Assembly (NCBI GenBank): GCA_035295165.1
Contig: DATGJN010000116.1
Location: 34,596-98,595 of the forward strand
Source: a bacterium
Lineage (GTDB): Bacteria; Sysuimicrobiota; Sysuimicrobiia; Sysuimicrobiales; Segetimicrobiaceae
DNA length: 64,000 nucleotides
Reading direction: 5' to 3'
Notes under the pieces: generated by a model
Database searches by the model: none
What the model saw: only the letters and a program-made list of their open reading frames with translations
What the model was told of the DNA's origin: nothing
Translations under genes and position numbers: made by a program
Shown: positions 25,955-34,230 of the stretch, piece after piece
Numbering within the stretch: position 1 is the stretch's first letter
How the letters are laid out: every line of letters starts with the position of its first letter

Positions 25955-27586
25955 TCACGACCGCGCCGCCGGAGGCGTGTCATGCGACGCGCGCGCCGCG
26001 GCTCTGAGCACGTACTTCTGGATCTTGCCGGTCGCCGTCTTCGGAAGCGCATCGACGATCTCAAGCAGCTTCGGCGCCTTGAAGCGGGCCAGCCGCTCCC
26101 GCGCGAACGCAATCAGGTCGTCGCCGGTTGCGTGCGCGCCGGACCTCAGCACGACAACCGCCTTCGGCACCTCACCCCAGTACGCGTCGGCCACGGCCAC
26201 GACGGCCACCTCCAACACCGCCGGGTGCTGGTACAGGGCGCTTTCGACCTCGACCGAGGAGATGTTTTCCCCGCCACTGACGATGAGGTCCTTCTGTCGG
26301 TCGACGATCTGCAGGTACCCGTCGGGATGGACGACGGCCAGGTCCCCCGTGTGAAACCACCCGCCGGCCCACGCGGTGCGACTCGCCGCGGCGTCCTCGT
26401 AGTAACCGGGTGTCACCGTCGGTCCCCGCACCACGATCTCCCCGACGTCGACGCCGTCCCGATCGACGTCGCTGAGGTCCGGCCGCACCACGCGGACGCG
26501 TCCGGTGAGGATCTGCGGGACGCCCTGCCGGGCCTTGAGCGCAGCCCGGCGCTCCACCGGCAACTCGTCCCACTCCCGCCGCCACTCGCATACGGTGAGC
26601 CACGGCCCGGTCTCGGTGAGCCCGTAAACGTGGATGATTTCGAACCCGAGCTCTTCCTCCATCCGCCGGATCAGCGCGGCCGGAGGCGGCGCGCCGCCAA
26701 CGTACCACCGCACCGGTTGCCGGGGCCGCCAGCCCGCGGTGCTCGCGTCGCCGCCCAGCATGACGAGCACGGTCGGCGCCGCGCAGGCGACGGTCACCCC
26801 ATGGGCGTCGATCAACTCGACGATCTGCGCCGGTTCCACCCTGGGGACGCACACGTGCGTGGCGCCGACCGCCGTGATCGCCCAGACGCCTCCCCACCCG
26901 TTCACGTGGAACATCGGCAAGGTGTGTAGGTACACGTCGTCCATCGTTACCCGGCCGTGAATGACCACGTCGAGCGCGTTGAGCGCCGCGATGCGGTGCG
27001 TCAAGATCACGCCCTTGGGATGAGCGGTCGTCCCGCTCGTGTAGTTGATCGTGATTGGCGCGTCCTCGTCGACGTCGTCCGCGCGGTCGAGGATGGGAGC
27101 GAGATCCGACGGGGACGCCGAGGCGATCAGCTGTTCCGAGAACGGCCACGACGCCCCGTCGAGCGGCCGATCGTGGAGGACGACGACGCGGTCCTCGATC
27201 GCCCCGGAGATGGCACGGGCGCTGTCCGCGAGGGCGGGATCGACGAGCAGCAGCCGCACACCGGCATGCGACAGGATGTAGCGATAGTCGTCGACCCGGA
27301 GCCGGGTGTTCAGCGGAACGAGCACGCCGCCGGCAAGCGGCACACTATAGTAGCACTCCAGCGTGCGGTGGCTGTTGAGGGCGAGCACCGCGACACGGTC
27401 GCCGGGTCGCAACCCCACGGTGCGGAGCCCCTCGGCTAGGCGCGCGCAGCGCGCGGCGAACTCCCGGTAGGTCAGCCGCGCGGCGCCGTCCACGACGGCG
27501 GTGCGGCTTCCGTACACGTCCGCCGCCCGCCGGAAGAACTGCAGCGGCGACAGCGGACCCCGCGGCCCCAAGGCGGATTCGGACAT
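25955..27586 (-). CDS. Acyl-CoA synthetase (AMP-binding)
   Basis: 543 residues. The ATP loop YTSGTTAHPKG (182-192), the VYGLTETGP adenine motif, GWFHTGDLAVVHPDGYLQIVDRQKDLI hinge, GGENISSVEVE and the catalytic lysine in PKTATGKIQK define an adenylate-forming CoA ligase. The layout LQFFRRAADVYGSRTAVVDG resembles medium-chain and aryl-acid ligases. The ATG at 27586 has AAGAAGG upstream; the GTG two codons earlier is less likely. It would activate a carboxylic acid as CoA thioester, probably for the neighbouring hydroxylase and dehydrogenase pathway. Confidence 0.92.
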   Translation of the reverse strand: MSESALGPRGPLSPLQFFRRAADVYGSRTAVVDGAARLTYREFAARCARLAEGLRTVGLRPGDRVAVLALNSHRTLECYYSVPLAGGVLVPLNTRLRVDDYRYILSHAGVRLLLVDPALADSARAISGAIEDRVVVLHDRPLDGASWPFSEQLIASASPSDLAPILDRADDVDEDAPITINYTSGTTAHPKGVILTHRIAALNALDVVIHGRVTMDDVYLHTLPMFHVNGWGGVWAITAVGATHVCVPRVEPAQIVELIDAHGVTVACAAPTVLVMLGGDASTAGWRPRQPVRWYVGGAPPPAALIRRMEEELGFEIIHVYGLTETGPWLTVCEWRREWDELPVERRAALKARQGVPQILTGRVRVVRPDLSDVDRDGVDVGEIVVRGPTVTPGYYEDAAASRTAWAGGWFHTGDLAVVHPDGYLQIVDRQKDLIVSGGENISSVEVESALYQHPAVLEVAVVAVADAYWGEVPKAVVVLRSGAHATGDDLIAFARERLARFKAPKLLEIVDALPKTATGKIQKYVLRAAARASHDTPPAARS

Positions 27587-27602
27587 GTGCACCTTCTTAC
27601 GG

Positions 27603-28898
27603 TCATGACCGCCCCGCCACCTGCCGCCTCAGCGGGCGGATCGCCTCAAGGACGGCGCCTCCCCCGGCCGCGAGCGCCGCGGCGTAGAAGACGGGGCCGA
27701 GCCCGAGCGCGACGATGAGCGCGCCCACAGCCGGCCCGGCGATGCCCGCGAGATAGAGCGGCAGGTAGACGAGGTTCAACGTGGCGGACCGGCGTTCCGG
27801 AGGCACCTCGACGGCCAGCAGTCCGAACACCATCGCCGCCACGGCTGCACCGCATGCCGCCGCCGCGCCGTTCGCAGCGGCGAGCCAGGAGACGGTCGGC
27901 GCGAGCGGGATCGCCGCGAACATCAACGCGGCCCCAAGGAGCGCGCCGATCAACACCGTCCGAAAGCCCACGCGGTCGCCGAACGCGCCAGCGACGGGCG
28001 AGACCGCTCCGCCGACAAGCGCGGCCGTGCCGATCACCAGCGCGATGTTGCTGGCGAGCCCTCCCGCGGTCCCGCCGACGCGCTCGACGACCAGAGGCAG
28101 GAACGGCGACGACATCTGCCTGGCCAGGAGCGCGCACCCGAATAAGGCGAACAGGCGGCGCGTCACGCCGTCGGTGAACACTCCCCGCATCGCCCCTCGC
28201 GCGAGCGTCAGCACGGACCCGGTCGGAATTCTCGGCGGACGAACCTCGCGCAGCCAGACCGCGAGCATCACGGCGCTGCCCGCCGAGAGCACCGAGGAGA
28301 CGCCGTAGACCGCGGCGATCGACGTGTGCAGATGATCGAGGAGCAGCCCTCCCAAGGCCGGCCCGGCGGCGAACCCCACCGGGGAGGTGGCGCCGAACAC
28401 CGCGACGGCGGTCCCCAGGCGGTCGCGCGGCGTGACGTCCCGGATCGTGGCGAGCATCACGCCCGTGTTGCCGAGCTGAAACCCCACGAGCAACAAGCTG
28501 CACGCGAGCTGCCACGGGTGGCGGCTGAGCGCGACCAGGCCGAACACGACCGCCTCGACGATCGCGCTGCGGGCGATGACAAGCTTCCGGCTGTACTTGT
28601 CTGCCAACACGCCCCACAACGGTACCATCGGGAGACCAAAGACGAATACGACGGCGTTGAGGAGGCCGACCCAGCGTGGGATCTCGGCCGCACGCAACCC
28701 CATCGCCCGCAAGTCGAGCGGAAGGAATGCGGCGATCTGGCTCACGCCGATCGTCTCGATCATCGCGGTGATCGAAAACAGCGCGAGCACGATCGTCCAG
28801 GACTGCGCGGGCGTCCCCGGCGACGCCAGCGCGTCTCCGGACACCTGTTCGGCGCGACCGATCACGGGATCGGTCGCATCGTTCCGTGGGCTCTCCAT
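27603..28898 (-). CDS. MFS transporter, 12 helices
   Basis: 431 residues. Loop 2-3 motif GVLADKYSRKLVIA, helix-4 region LLLVGFQLGNTGVML, GATSPVGFAAGPALGGLLLD in helix 5, and a second half with GAFGDRVGFRTVLIGALLG show a complete MFS protein of the TetA-like DHA1 type. The frame is open much further upstream but only from the ATG at 28898 does it look like this family. It starts 16 bases before the acyl-CoA synthetase in the same direction, so it likely leads the minus-strand operon and moves its substrate or product. Confidence 0.85.
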   Translation of the reverse strand: MESPRNDATDPVIGRAEQVSGDALASPGTPAQSWTIVLALFSITAMIETIGVSQIAAFLPLDLRAMGLRAAEIPRWVGLLNAVVFVFGLPMVPLWGVLADKYSRKLVIARSAIVEAVVFGLVALSRHPWQLACSLLLVGFQLGNTGVMLATIRDVTPRDRLGTAVAVFGATSPVGFAAGPALGGLLLDHLHTSIAAVYGVSSVLSAGSAVMLAVWLREVRPPRIPTGSVLTLARGAMRGVFTDGVTRRLFALFGCALLARQMSSPFLPLVVERVGGTAGGLASNIALVIGTAALVGGAVSPVAGAFGDRVGFRTVLIGALLGAALMFAAIPLAPTVSWLAAANGAAAACGAAVAAMVFGLLAVEVPPERRSATLNLVYLPLYLAGIAGPAVGALIVALGLGPVFYAAALAAGGGAVLEAIRPLRRQVAGRS

Positions 28899-29264
28899 GT
28901 CCCGGCTACGGACCTCGTCGAAATTGATCCCCGCGATGTGGACAACGGCCGGAACCACGTCCGGCATGCCGCCACCCCGCACAAACGGGCACAAGGACCA
29001 TGGACCCGCACCAATATACCGGGGCCGCTGCGATAAATAGTCATAAACCTCCCCTCGGGGCATCGTTCGTTCGAAGAAGGAATTGTGGATCGAATGATCC
29101 AATACGCACGGTCGAACAAGTGACGGTGAAAGGTCGCGGGCACCGGATTTCCGGACTATGATGACGTAGGAGACCGCGTGCGGCGAGGCCTGCTGGCCTA
29201 GAGCGCGCGACGGGTACGGCCCGGCAGCACACACGCACTCGGCACCGCGACGGAGGGGACACCG
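28899..29264. other. Divergent promoter region
   Basis: These 366 bases separate the MFS gene (-) and the response regulator (+). They are relatively AT-rich around 29013-29045 (AATATACC, GATAAATAGTCATAAA). They also hold a small hairpin, GGATC-GAAT-GATCC, at 29087-29100, and a TATGAT -10-like hexamer at 29157-29162. No gene is seen. It may hold operators for both genes. Confidence 0.4.
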
Positions 29265-29921
29265 ATGGCAGTCCGCGTCTTGCTCGCGAACGCACAACCC
29301 GTGGTGCTCGAAGGTCTCAAGGCGATCTTCCGCGAGGACGCGGACATCGAGGTGCTCGGGGAAGCCACGACGAGCGCGGAGATCTTTGAGCGAGCCACGA
29401 CGCTGCGCCCGGACGTGTTGGTGATGGACATCAAGTTCGACCGGGACGACGACGCAGCTCCTCTGATCCGGACCATCAAGGAACAGCTTCCCGAGACGCA
29501 GGTGCTCGTGTTCACCGTGTACGCCGACGTTGAGCTGCTTCAGAAGGCCGCCCGGGCCGGGGCCGCCGGGTACATCAACTACGATATCTCGGCGCTCAAC
29601 CTGATGCGCGCGGTCCGCGCGGTCCACGGCGGCGCGACGATGATCAATCCCCGCCTCGCTCGACGGTTGCTGGCCGACATGGACGGGAGCGCAAACGGCG
29701 CAGCCGGATGGGCGGTGCTGCACCGGCTGACCGGCCGCGAGCTCGAAGTCCTCGTGGAGCTGGGGCGCGGATTCGGCGACAAGGAGATTGCCGAGAAATT
29801 GTTCGTGTCGCAGACCACGATCAAGGCCCACCTGCGGGCCGTCTACCGCAAGCTGCGCGTCCGGAATCGCGTCCAGGCAGTCGCGTTCGTCGCCAACCGG
29901 GGCCTGCTCAAGACGTCCTAG
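29265..29921 (+). CDS. Orphan NarL/LuxR-type response regulator with degenerate receiver site
   Basis: 218 residues: a receiver domain (about 3-120) and a LuxR-type HTH (about 153-216; LTGRELEVLVELGRGFGDKEIAEKLFVSQTTIKAHLRAVYRKL). D55 (VLVMDIK) is at the phospho-acceptor place and T84 is kept. However, the usual acidic pair after strand 1 is N8-A10 (LLANAQP instead of LLVDDHP), and the invariant Lys (usually LKD) is Tyr106 in YINYD. Mg-dependent phosphorylation should be impaired, so control by another signal is likely. No histidine kinase is adjacent. It may regulate the divergent MFS/catabolic operon. Confidence 0.85.
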   Translation: MAVRVLLANAQPVVLEGLKAIFREDADIEVLGEATTSAEIFERATTLRPDVLVMDIKFDRDDDAAPLIRTIKEQLPETQVLVFTVYADVELLQKAARAGAAGYINYDISALNLMRAVRAVHGGATMINPRLARRLLADMDGSANGAAGWAVLHRLTGRELEVLVELGRGFGDKEIAEKLFVSQTTIKAHLRAVYRKLRVRNRVQAVAFVANRGLLKTS

Positions 29922-30037
29922 CCGGCATCCGGTCCGACGGGACCCGCCCGCGGCGACGCGCCCCGCCGGCGATCGCAGGACTTGCGCGCGCCCGCTCGAA
30001 GTACACGGCACCCGAACGACAGACGAGGTAGTATTCG

Positions 30038-31282
30038 CTGGCGCCCGCCGATCCCATCGCCATCGGCTCCACGTCGCAGGAGCATAGCCTTCTCAGCCGC
30101 AACCGTCCCGGCGGCGCGTGGTTCACCGCGCTGCTGGGCGGACTGACGGCGTTCGGCCCGATGTCCATCGACATGTACCTCCCGGCGATGCCGACCCTCG
30201 CCGGCACTCTGCGCGCCACCCCGGGGAGCGTGCAGCTGACCCTGAGCGCGTTCTTTGTCGGGTTCGGGGTGGGACAACTCGTGTACGGCCCGATCTCCGA
30301 TCGGTGGGGGCGAAAACCGCCGATGGTGGTCGGCATCGGCTTCTACGTCGCCGCGAGTCTCTTGTGCGCGTTTGCCTGGGGCGTCACACCGCTGATTGCG
30401 TTTCGGCTGCTTCAAGGCCTCAGCGGCGGCGCGGGACCGCTGCTCGCGCGGGCGATGGTCCGGGATCTCTACGAGCGCGACCGGGGCGCGTCTATGCTGT
30501 CGCTGATGATGCTGATCATGGGCGCGGCGCCCCTGCTCGCCCCGCTCGTGGGCGGCCAGCTGTTGCTCGCCTTTGGGTGGAGATCGATCTTCGAAGTGCA
30601 GGCCGCGTTCGGCGGCGCGTGCCTAGTGGGCGCCTGGTTGGGCGTCCCGGAGACGCTCGACGTCTCCAGGCGAACACACGCGACGGCCGCGGCGATGCTG
30701 TCCCGGTACGCGGCGCTCCTGCGCGACCCCGCCTACGTCGGCTATACCCTCAGCAGCGGAGCGGCCTACGGCGGGATGTTCGCCTACTTCGCCGGCTCGC
30801 CGTTCGTGTTCATCGAGCTGTACCATGTCACACCCCAGCGGTACGGACTGCTGTTCGCGCTCAACATTGCCGGCATGATGGCCTGCGCCGCGGTCAACAG
30901 CCGCCTGGTGCTGCGATACGGAGCCGACCGGCTCCTTCGCGACGGGGTGACGATGGTCGCGGTCGCCGGCGGCGTGCTGCTGCTCGTCGCGGCGACGGGC
31001 TGGGGTGGGCTGCCCGGGCTGGTCCTCCCGATCGTCGCGTTCGTCGCGTCGATCAGCTTCGTCGGGGCCAACGCGATGGCGGGCGCCCTCGCCAGGTTCC
31101 GCCACGTCGCCGGCACCGCGTCCGCGCTCGCCGGGACGTTCCAGTTCGGCCTGGGCGCGCTCGGCGGGACGATCATCGGCGCGGCGTACAGCGGCACCGC
31201 GGTGCCCATGGCGGCCGTGATGGCGGCCATGGGCCTGCTGAGCGCGGTGACGCATCGCCTGCTCGTCACCGATCGCGTCTAG
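30038..31282 (+). CDS. Bcr/CflA-type MFS efflux protein with a non-canonical start
   Basis: MSIDMYLPAMPTLA, PISDRWGRKPPMVVG, RLLQGLSGGAGPLLARAMVRDLY and FGWRSIFEVQAAFG are the Bcr/CflA drug-export signature. The first ATG (30161) falls inside helix 1. Upstream codons continue the family pattern (RPGGAWFTALLGGLTAFGPM), yet no ATG, GTG or TTG exists back to the stop at 30029. A CTG at 30038 has GAGGTAG about six bases before and would give the full helix, 414 residues in all. This start is inference; a sequencing error or decay is the alternative. Confidence 0.75.
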   Translation: MAPADPIAIGSTSQEHSLLSRNRPGGAWFTALLGGLTAFGPMSIDMYLPAMPTLAGTLRATPGSVQLTLSAFFVGFGVGQLVYGPISDRWGRKPPMVVGIGFYVAASLLCAFAWGVTPLIAFRLLQGLSGGAGPLLARAMVRDLYERDRGASMLSLMMLIMGAAPLLAPLVGGQLLLAFGWRSIFEVQAAFGGACLVGAWLGVPETLDVSRRTHATAAAMLSRYAALLRDPAYVGYTLSSGAAYGGMFAYFAGSPFVFIELYHVTPQRYGLLFALNIAGMMACAAVNSRLVLRYGADRLLRDGVTMVAVAGGVLLLVAATGWGGLPGLVLPIVAFVASISFVGANAMAGALARFRHVAGTASALAGTFQFGLGALGGTIIGAAYSGTAVPMAAVMAAMGLLSAVTHRLLVTDRV

Positions 31283-31308
31283 GGGCGATCTGCGTGGGAC
31301 CCGCGAGG

Positions 31309-31692
31309 TTACTTCGGTCCCTTCCTCATCTCGGTGTTTTCGTCGATGAGGGCGCGGTAGATTTTGGTTGGGAGGTTGTTGGTGTAGAAGTAGTAGTCGC
31401 TCAGGTCGCTCGTGTAAGCGTTGGCACCGAACGGGAACGTGCTCGCGTGGGTCCGAAGCAGCTCCTGGACGACCGAATCGATCGCGACGCTCTGCTTGGC
31501 CTGGTGCCGTTCGATGGCCTCCTGGGCGATCGCCCCCGCGAGAAATCCTGACACGTACGCATAGCGCTCCGGCTCCGACATCCTCTTCCAGTCGTGGCCG
31601 TCGTATCCGATCCCGTGCGGATCCTCCACCGCGGCCGCGAGCGGCACGCAGGTCACCGCCAGTACCACCCCGAGGATCCAGGCCGCGCGCAT
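31309..31692 (-). CDS. Small secreted protein downstream of the PQQ dehydrogenase
   Basis: 127 residues; the ATG at 31692 follows GGAGGTGGAGGG. A signal peptide (1-22, ending PLAAA) precedes an acidic, Tyr-rich helical domain (GYDGHDWKRMSEPERYAYVSGFLAGAIAQEA...). No Cys or heme motif is present. It is the last gene of a unit with the PQQ dehydrogenase and a blue copper protein on the same strand. I do not recognise it. By position it could be an accessory subunit, as small proteins accompany methanol dehydrogenases, but no similarity was seen. Confidence 0.6.
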   Translation of the reverse strand: MRAAWILGVVLAVTCVPLAAAVEDPHGIGYDGHDWKRMSEPERYAYVSGFLAGAIAQEAIERHQAKQSVAIDSVVQELLRTHASTFPFGANAYTSDLSDYYFYTNNLPTKIYRALIDENTEMRKGPK

Positions 31693-31748
31693 TCCCTCCA
31701 CCTCCGGTGCTGCGTCCTGACTGGAGCGAGCCGTGCGTGAACGGCTCG

Positions 31749-32285
31749 CTATTTCGTGGTTACCGTCGGACGCGAGACGCTGCTCGATACGATGAAGCGG
31801 GTCCACATGCCCGAGAGTCCGTGGCTTGGCACTCCGCAGAACCAGAGGTACTGACCGGCGGGCGCCGCGGTGAAATCCACGGTGTCTCCCTGTTGCGGAG
31901 GAATCCCTTCGACCAGATTTCGGGTTTCCGCTTCCGGGATCGCCGGGGCAATCCCCTGCGGGGGCATCTTGCTCGGCGCGCGGATCACCTCGAGGCTGTG
32001 GGGCAGCGCCCCGGCGCCGCTGTTCGTGAAGTCGATGTGGACCCCCCACCCGACCGGGACGGTGACGGTCAGATTACCCGCAGCGTACCCGTTGAAGTTG
32101 AGCGTCCCATTGGCGCCCCCCTGGGCCGCGATCACGGTGAACGAAACCCGCTTGTGCGCCGCGTCGACGTGCATCCACGACGGCACCGGGGCGGCATGCG
32201 CCAGCGGCGCCTCGGCCGCCCACGCCCAGCACGCCAGCACAAGCGCCGCGCGCAGGAGCAGCCCCGCACAGCTCACGCGGTGCAT
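31749..32285 (-). CDS. Sulfocyanin-like blue copper protein
   Basis: 178 residues, signal peptide 1-31. The mature part has LNFNGYAAGNLTVTVPVGW, the pattern at the start of sulfocyanins. The type-1 copper ligands follow: H96 (LPHSLEV), C150, H155 and M160 (FCGVPSHGLSGMW). The insert between strand and Cys loop (SKMPPQ...EGIPPQQGD) also fits sulfocyanin. It should carry single electrons outside the membrane. It lies 161 bases behind the PQQ dehydrogenase, in the place where a cytochrome cL gene would be expected, so it is the likely electron acceptor. The start is the ATG at 32285 with GGGAGGGA upstream. Confidence 0.82.
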   Translation of the reverse strand: MHRVSCAGLLLRAALVLACWAWAAEAPLAHAAPVPSWMHVDAAHKRVSFTVIAAQGGANGTLNFNGYAAGNLTVTVPVGWGVHIDFTNSGAGALPHSLEVIRAPSKMPPQGIAPAIPEAETRNLVEGIPPQQGDTVDFTAAPAGQYLWFCGVPSHGLSGMWTRFIVSSSVSRPTVTTK

Positions 32286-32446
32286 CCCAAGGTCCCTCCC
32301 TATCATCCCCCGGGCCAGTCTTGCACGCGGGGCCTCCGCCTCGTTGCACACCGGGGTCCGCCGACACGCCGGCACCACAGTGCCGCCCCTCGGCAAGCCG
32401 CGGAGATGCGACTTGCCGAGAGCCCCAGACCACTGCGATGGCGATG

Positions 32447-34144
32447 CTACCGCGGCGGCAGGCCGAACACGAGCAACGCGTCGCCGTACGGGTAGCTGAG
32501 CTGGAAGTTGCCGCCGGCGGCGACCGCGATGTACTCCTGCCCGCCGAGCGCGAAGGCCATCGGCGCGGCGTTCACGCCGGCGCCGGCCTGGAACTGCCAC
32601 AGTTGTTGGCCGGTCTTCGCGTCGAACGCGTCGAAGTGCCCGTTCCCCTCGCCGGTGAAGACCAAGCCCCCGGCCGTCGCCAGCGAGCCGCCCATCATCG
32701 GCTGGGCAATCTGCTTCTGCCAGGTGATCTTTCCGGTGTTGACGTCGATCGCGGTAAACGTCCCGTACTGCCGCTCGCCGGGGATGCTGACGAACGCGCT
32801 GCCCAACCACAACCGGCCCTGTTGGAACGGCGCAAAGTGGGTGGCGTACGTCATCGGTTGCTCCAGCGCGGCCACGTAGACGTTCTGCGTCTGCGGACTG
32901 TACGACGTCGGGCTCCACTCGGTCCCGCCGTTCGCCCCGGGCAGCATCCGGACGCCCTGCGCTGTGGGTTGCGCGAAGAGGTTCTCGTGCCGCACGAACC
33001 CCTGGCTCCGCAGGATCCGCGCCCCGGTGCGCCGGTCCAACACGTAGAACCACCCGGTCTTGCCCGCGGCTCCCACTGCGGGAATCGTCTGACCGTTCAC
33101 CGTCACGTTGAACAGAAGCGGCGGGCTGACCTGGTCGAGATCCCAGACGTCGTGCGGGACTTCCTGGTAGTACCAGGCGAGCCGTCCCGTCGCGGCGTTG
33201 ACGGCCACGATCGACTCGGTGTAGAGATTGTCGCCGGGCCGGATCCCGCCGTCGAGGTCCGGCGAGGGGTTCCCGATTCCCATATAGAGCATGTTGAGTT
33301 GTGGGTCGATCGCCGGAGTCATCCACATCGAGCCGCCGCCTCGCTGCCACGCGTTCTTATACTTCGGCCACGCCGCCTTCTCGGCCGAGATGTTCCGGTG
33401 CAGCGGCTCACCCTCCGGCGTCGTCGTCGACCACTTGCCTTCCCAGCCCGTCGAGGGAATCGTGTACCATCGCCACAGCACCGCGCCGGTGTGGGCATCG
33501 TACGCGGTCACGAACCCCCGAATCCCGTACTCCGCGCCGGACATGCCAATGATGACCAGGTTTCGGTACACGATCGGCGCCATCGTCTCGCTGTATCCGG
33601 CCGTGGGATCCGCGATCTGCTTTTGCCATTTCACCTTGCCCGTCGCGGCGTCGAGCGCGATCAGCCGGGCGTCCAGGGTCGCCAGGTAGACCGTCCCGTA
33701 CGCAAGGGCCACACCCCGGTTGACCGGGCCGCAGCAAAAGATGGTGGTCGTGAGCTTCGGGTCATACCGCCAGAGGAGGGACCCGGTCGTGGCGTTCAGC
33801 GCGAAGAGATGATCGTACGCCGTCGTGATGTACATGACACCGTTGGACACGACGGGCGTCGTCTCGAACGACGCGACCACCCCGGTCTGGAAGATCCAGC
33901 GTGGCACCAAGGATGACACGTTGGACGTGTTGATCTGGTCCAGGGCAGAGTACCGGTCGTTCGAGTAGTCATGTCCGTACATCAGCCAGGTGTTCGCATC
34001 GTTGGCGGCGCTGAGCAGCGCCGTCGAGTCGGGCATCGAGCCCTGAGCCCGGACCACGTTTTGAGACGGTCCTTGCGGCGCGACGAGCAGCACCGCAGCG
34101 GCGATCATTGTCCACAGAGCCACCCCTAGCCACCCGCGCTTCAT
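32447..34144 (-). CDS. PQQ-dependent alcohol dehydrogenase, predicted lanthanide type
   Basis: 565 residues with a signal peptide (1-34), an eight-bladed propeller of W-motif repeats (DAATGKVKWQKQI, DAHTGAVLWRW, DVNTGKITWQKQI) and the vicinal disulfide C137-C138 (FCCGP) over PQQ. Metal ligands can be read: E205 (SGAEYGIRG), N292 (GNPSP) and the catalytic D335 (VWDLDQV). The residue two after it is D337, which in XoxF-type enzymes marks lanthanide use, where calcium enzymes have Ala. It oxidises methanol or another alcohol outside the membrane. No cytochrome follows; a blue copper protein does. Length and fold are normal. Confidence 0.88.
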   Translation of the reverse strand: MKRGWLGVALWTMIAAAVLLVAPQGPSQNVVRAQGSMPDSTALLSAANDANTWLMYGHDYSNDRYSALDQINTSNVSSLVPRWIFQTGVVASFETTPVVSNGVMYITTAYDHLFALNATTGSLLWRYDPKLTTTIFCCGPVNRGVALAYGTVYLATLDARLIALDAATGKVKWQKQIADPTAGYSETMAPIVYRNLVIIGMSGAEYGIRGFVTAYDAHTGAVLWRWYTIPSTGWEGKWSTTTPEGEPLHRNISAEKAAWPKYKNAWQRGGGSMWMTPAIDPQLNMLYMGIGNPSPDLDGGIRPGDNLYTESIVAVNAATGRLAWYYQEVPHDVWDLDQVSPPLLFNVTVNGQTIPAVGAAGKTGWFYVLDRRTGARILRSQGFVRHENLFAQPTAQGVRMLPGANGGTEWSPTSYSPQTQNVYVAALEQPMTYATHFAPFQQGRLWLGSAFVSIPGERQYGTFTAIDVNTGKITWQKQIAQPMMGGSLATAGGLVFTGEGNGHFDAFDAKTGQQLWQFQAGAGVNAAPMAFALGGQEYIAVAAGGNFQLSYPYGDALLVFGLPPR

Positions 34145-34164
34145 CCTCCGCCTCCCTCCTCGTC

Positions 34165-34190
34165 ATTAGGGTTCACTATTAGGGTTCACT
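34165..34190 (-). repeat. Perfect tandem 13-bp repeat before the PQQ dehydrogenase
   Basis: ATTAGGGTTCACT occurs at 34165-34177 and again at 34178-34190 without any gap or mismatch, 20 bases before the ATG (34144) of the dehydrogenase. On the gene's strand it reads AGTGAACCCTAAT twice. The position fits an operator or a promoter-proximal regulator site. Confidence 0.7.
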
Positions 34191-34204
34191 CGCGCGTATC
34201 TCAG

Positions 34205-34230
34205 GTTCGTGCCGGCACACCGGCACGAAC
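34205..34230. repeat. 11-bp hairpin upstream of the PQQ dehydrogenase
   Basis: GTTCGTGCCGG (34205-34215) and CCGGCACGAAC (34220-34230) are exact reverse complements with a four-base loop. No U-run follows on either strand, so it is more likely a protein site or leader RNA structure than a terminator. It sits 14 bases from the tandem repeats. Confidence 0.65.

Noticed and set aside
27603..30011. One open minus frame of about 800 codons spanning the MFS gene and the response regulator
   Set aside because: Only 27603-28898 is MFS-like. The upstream part is the antisense of the response regulator and promoter region, with no family likeness.
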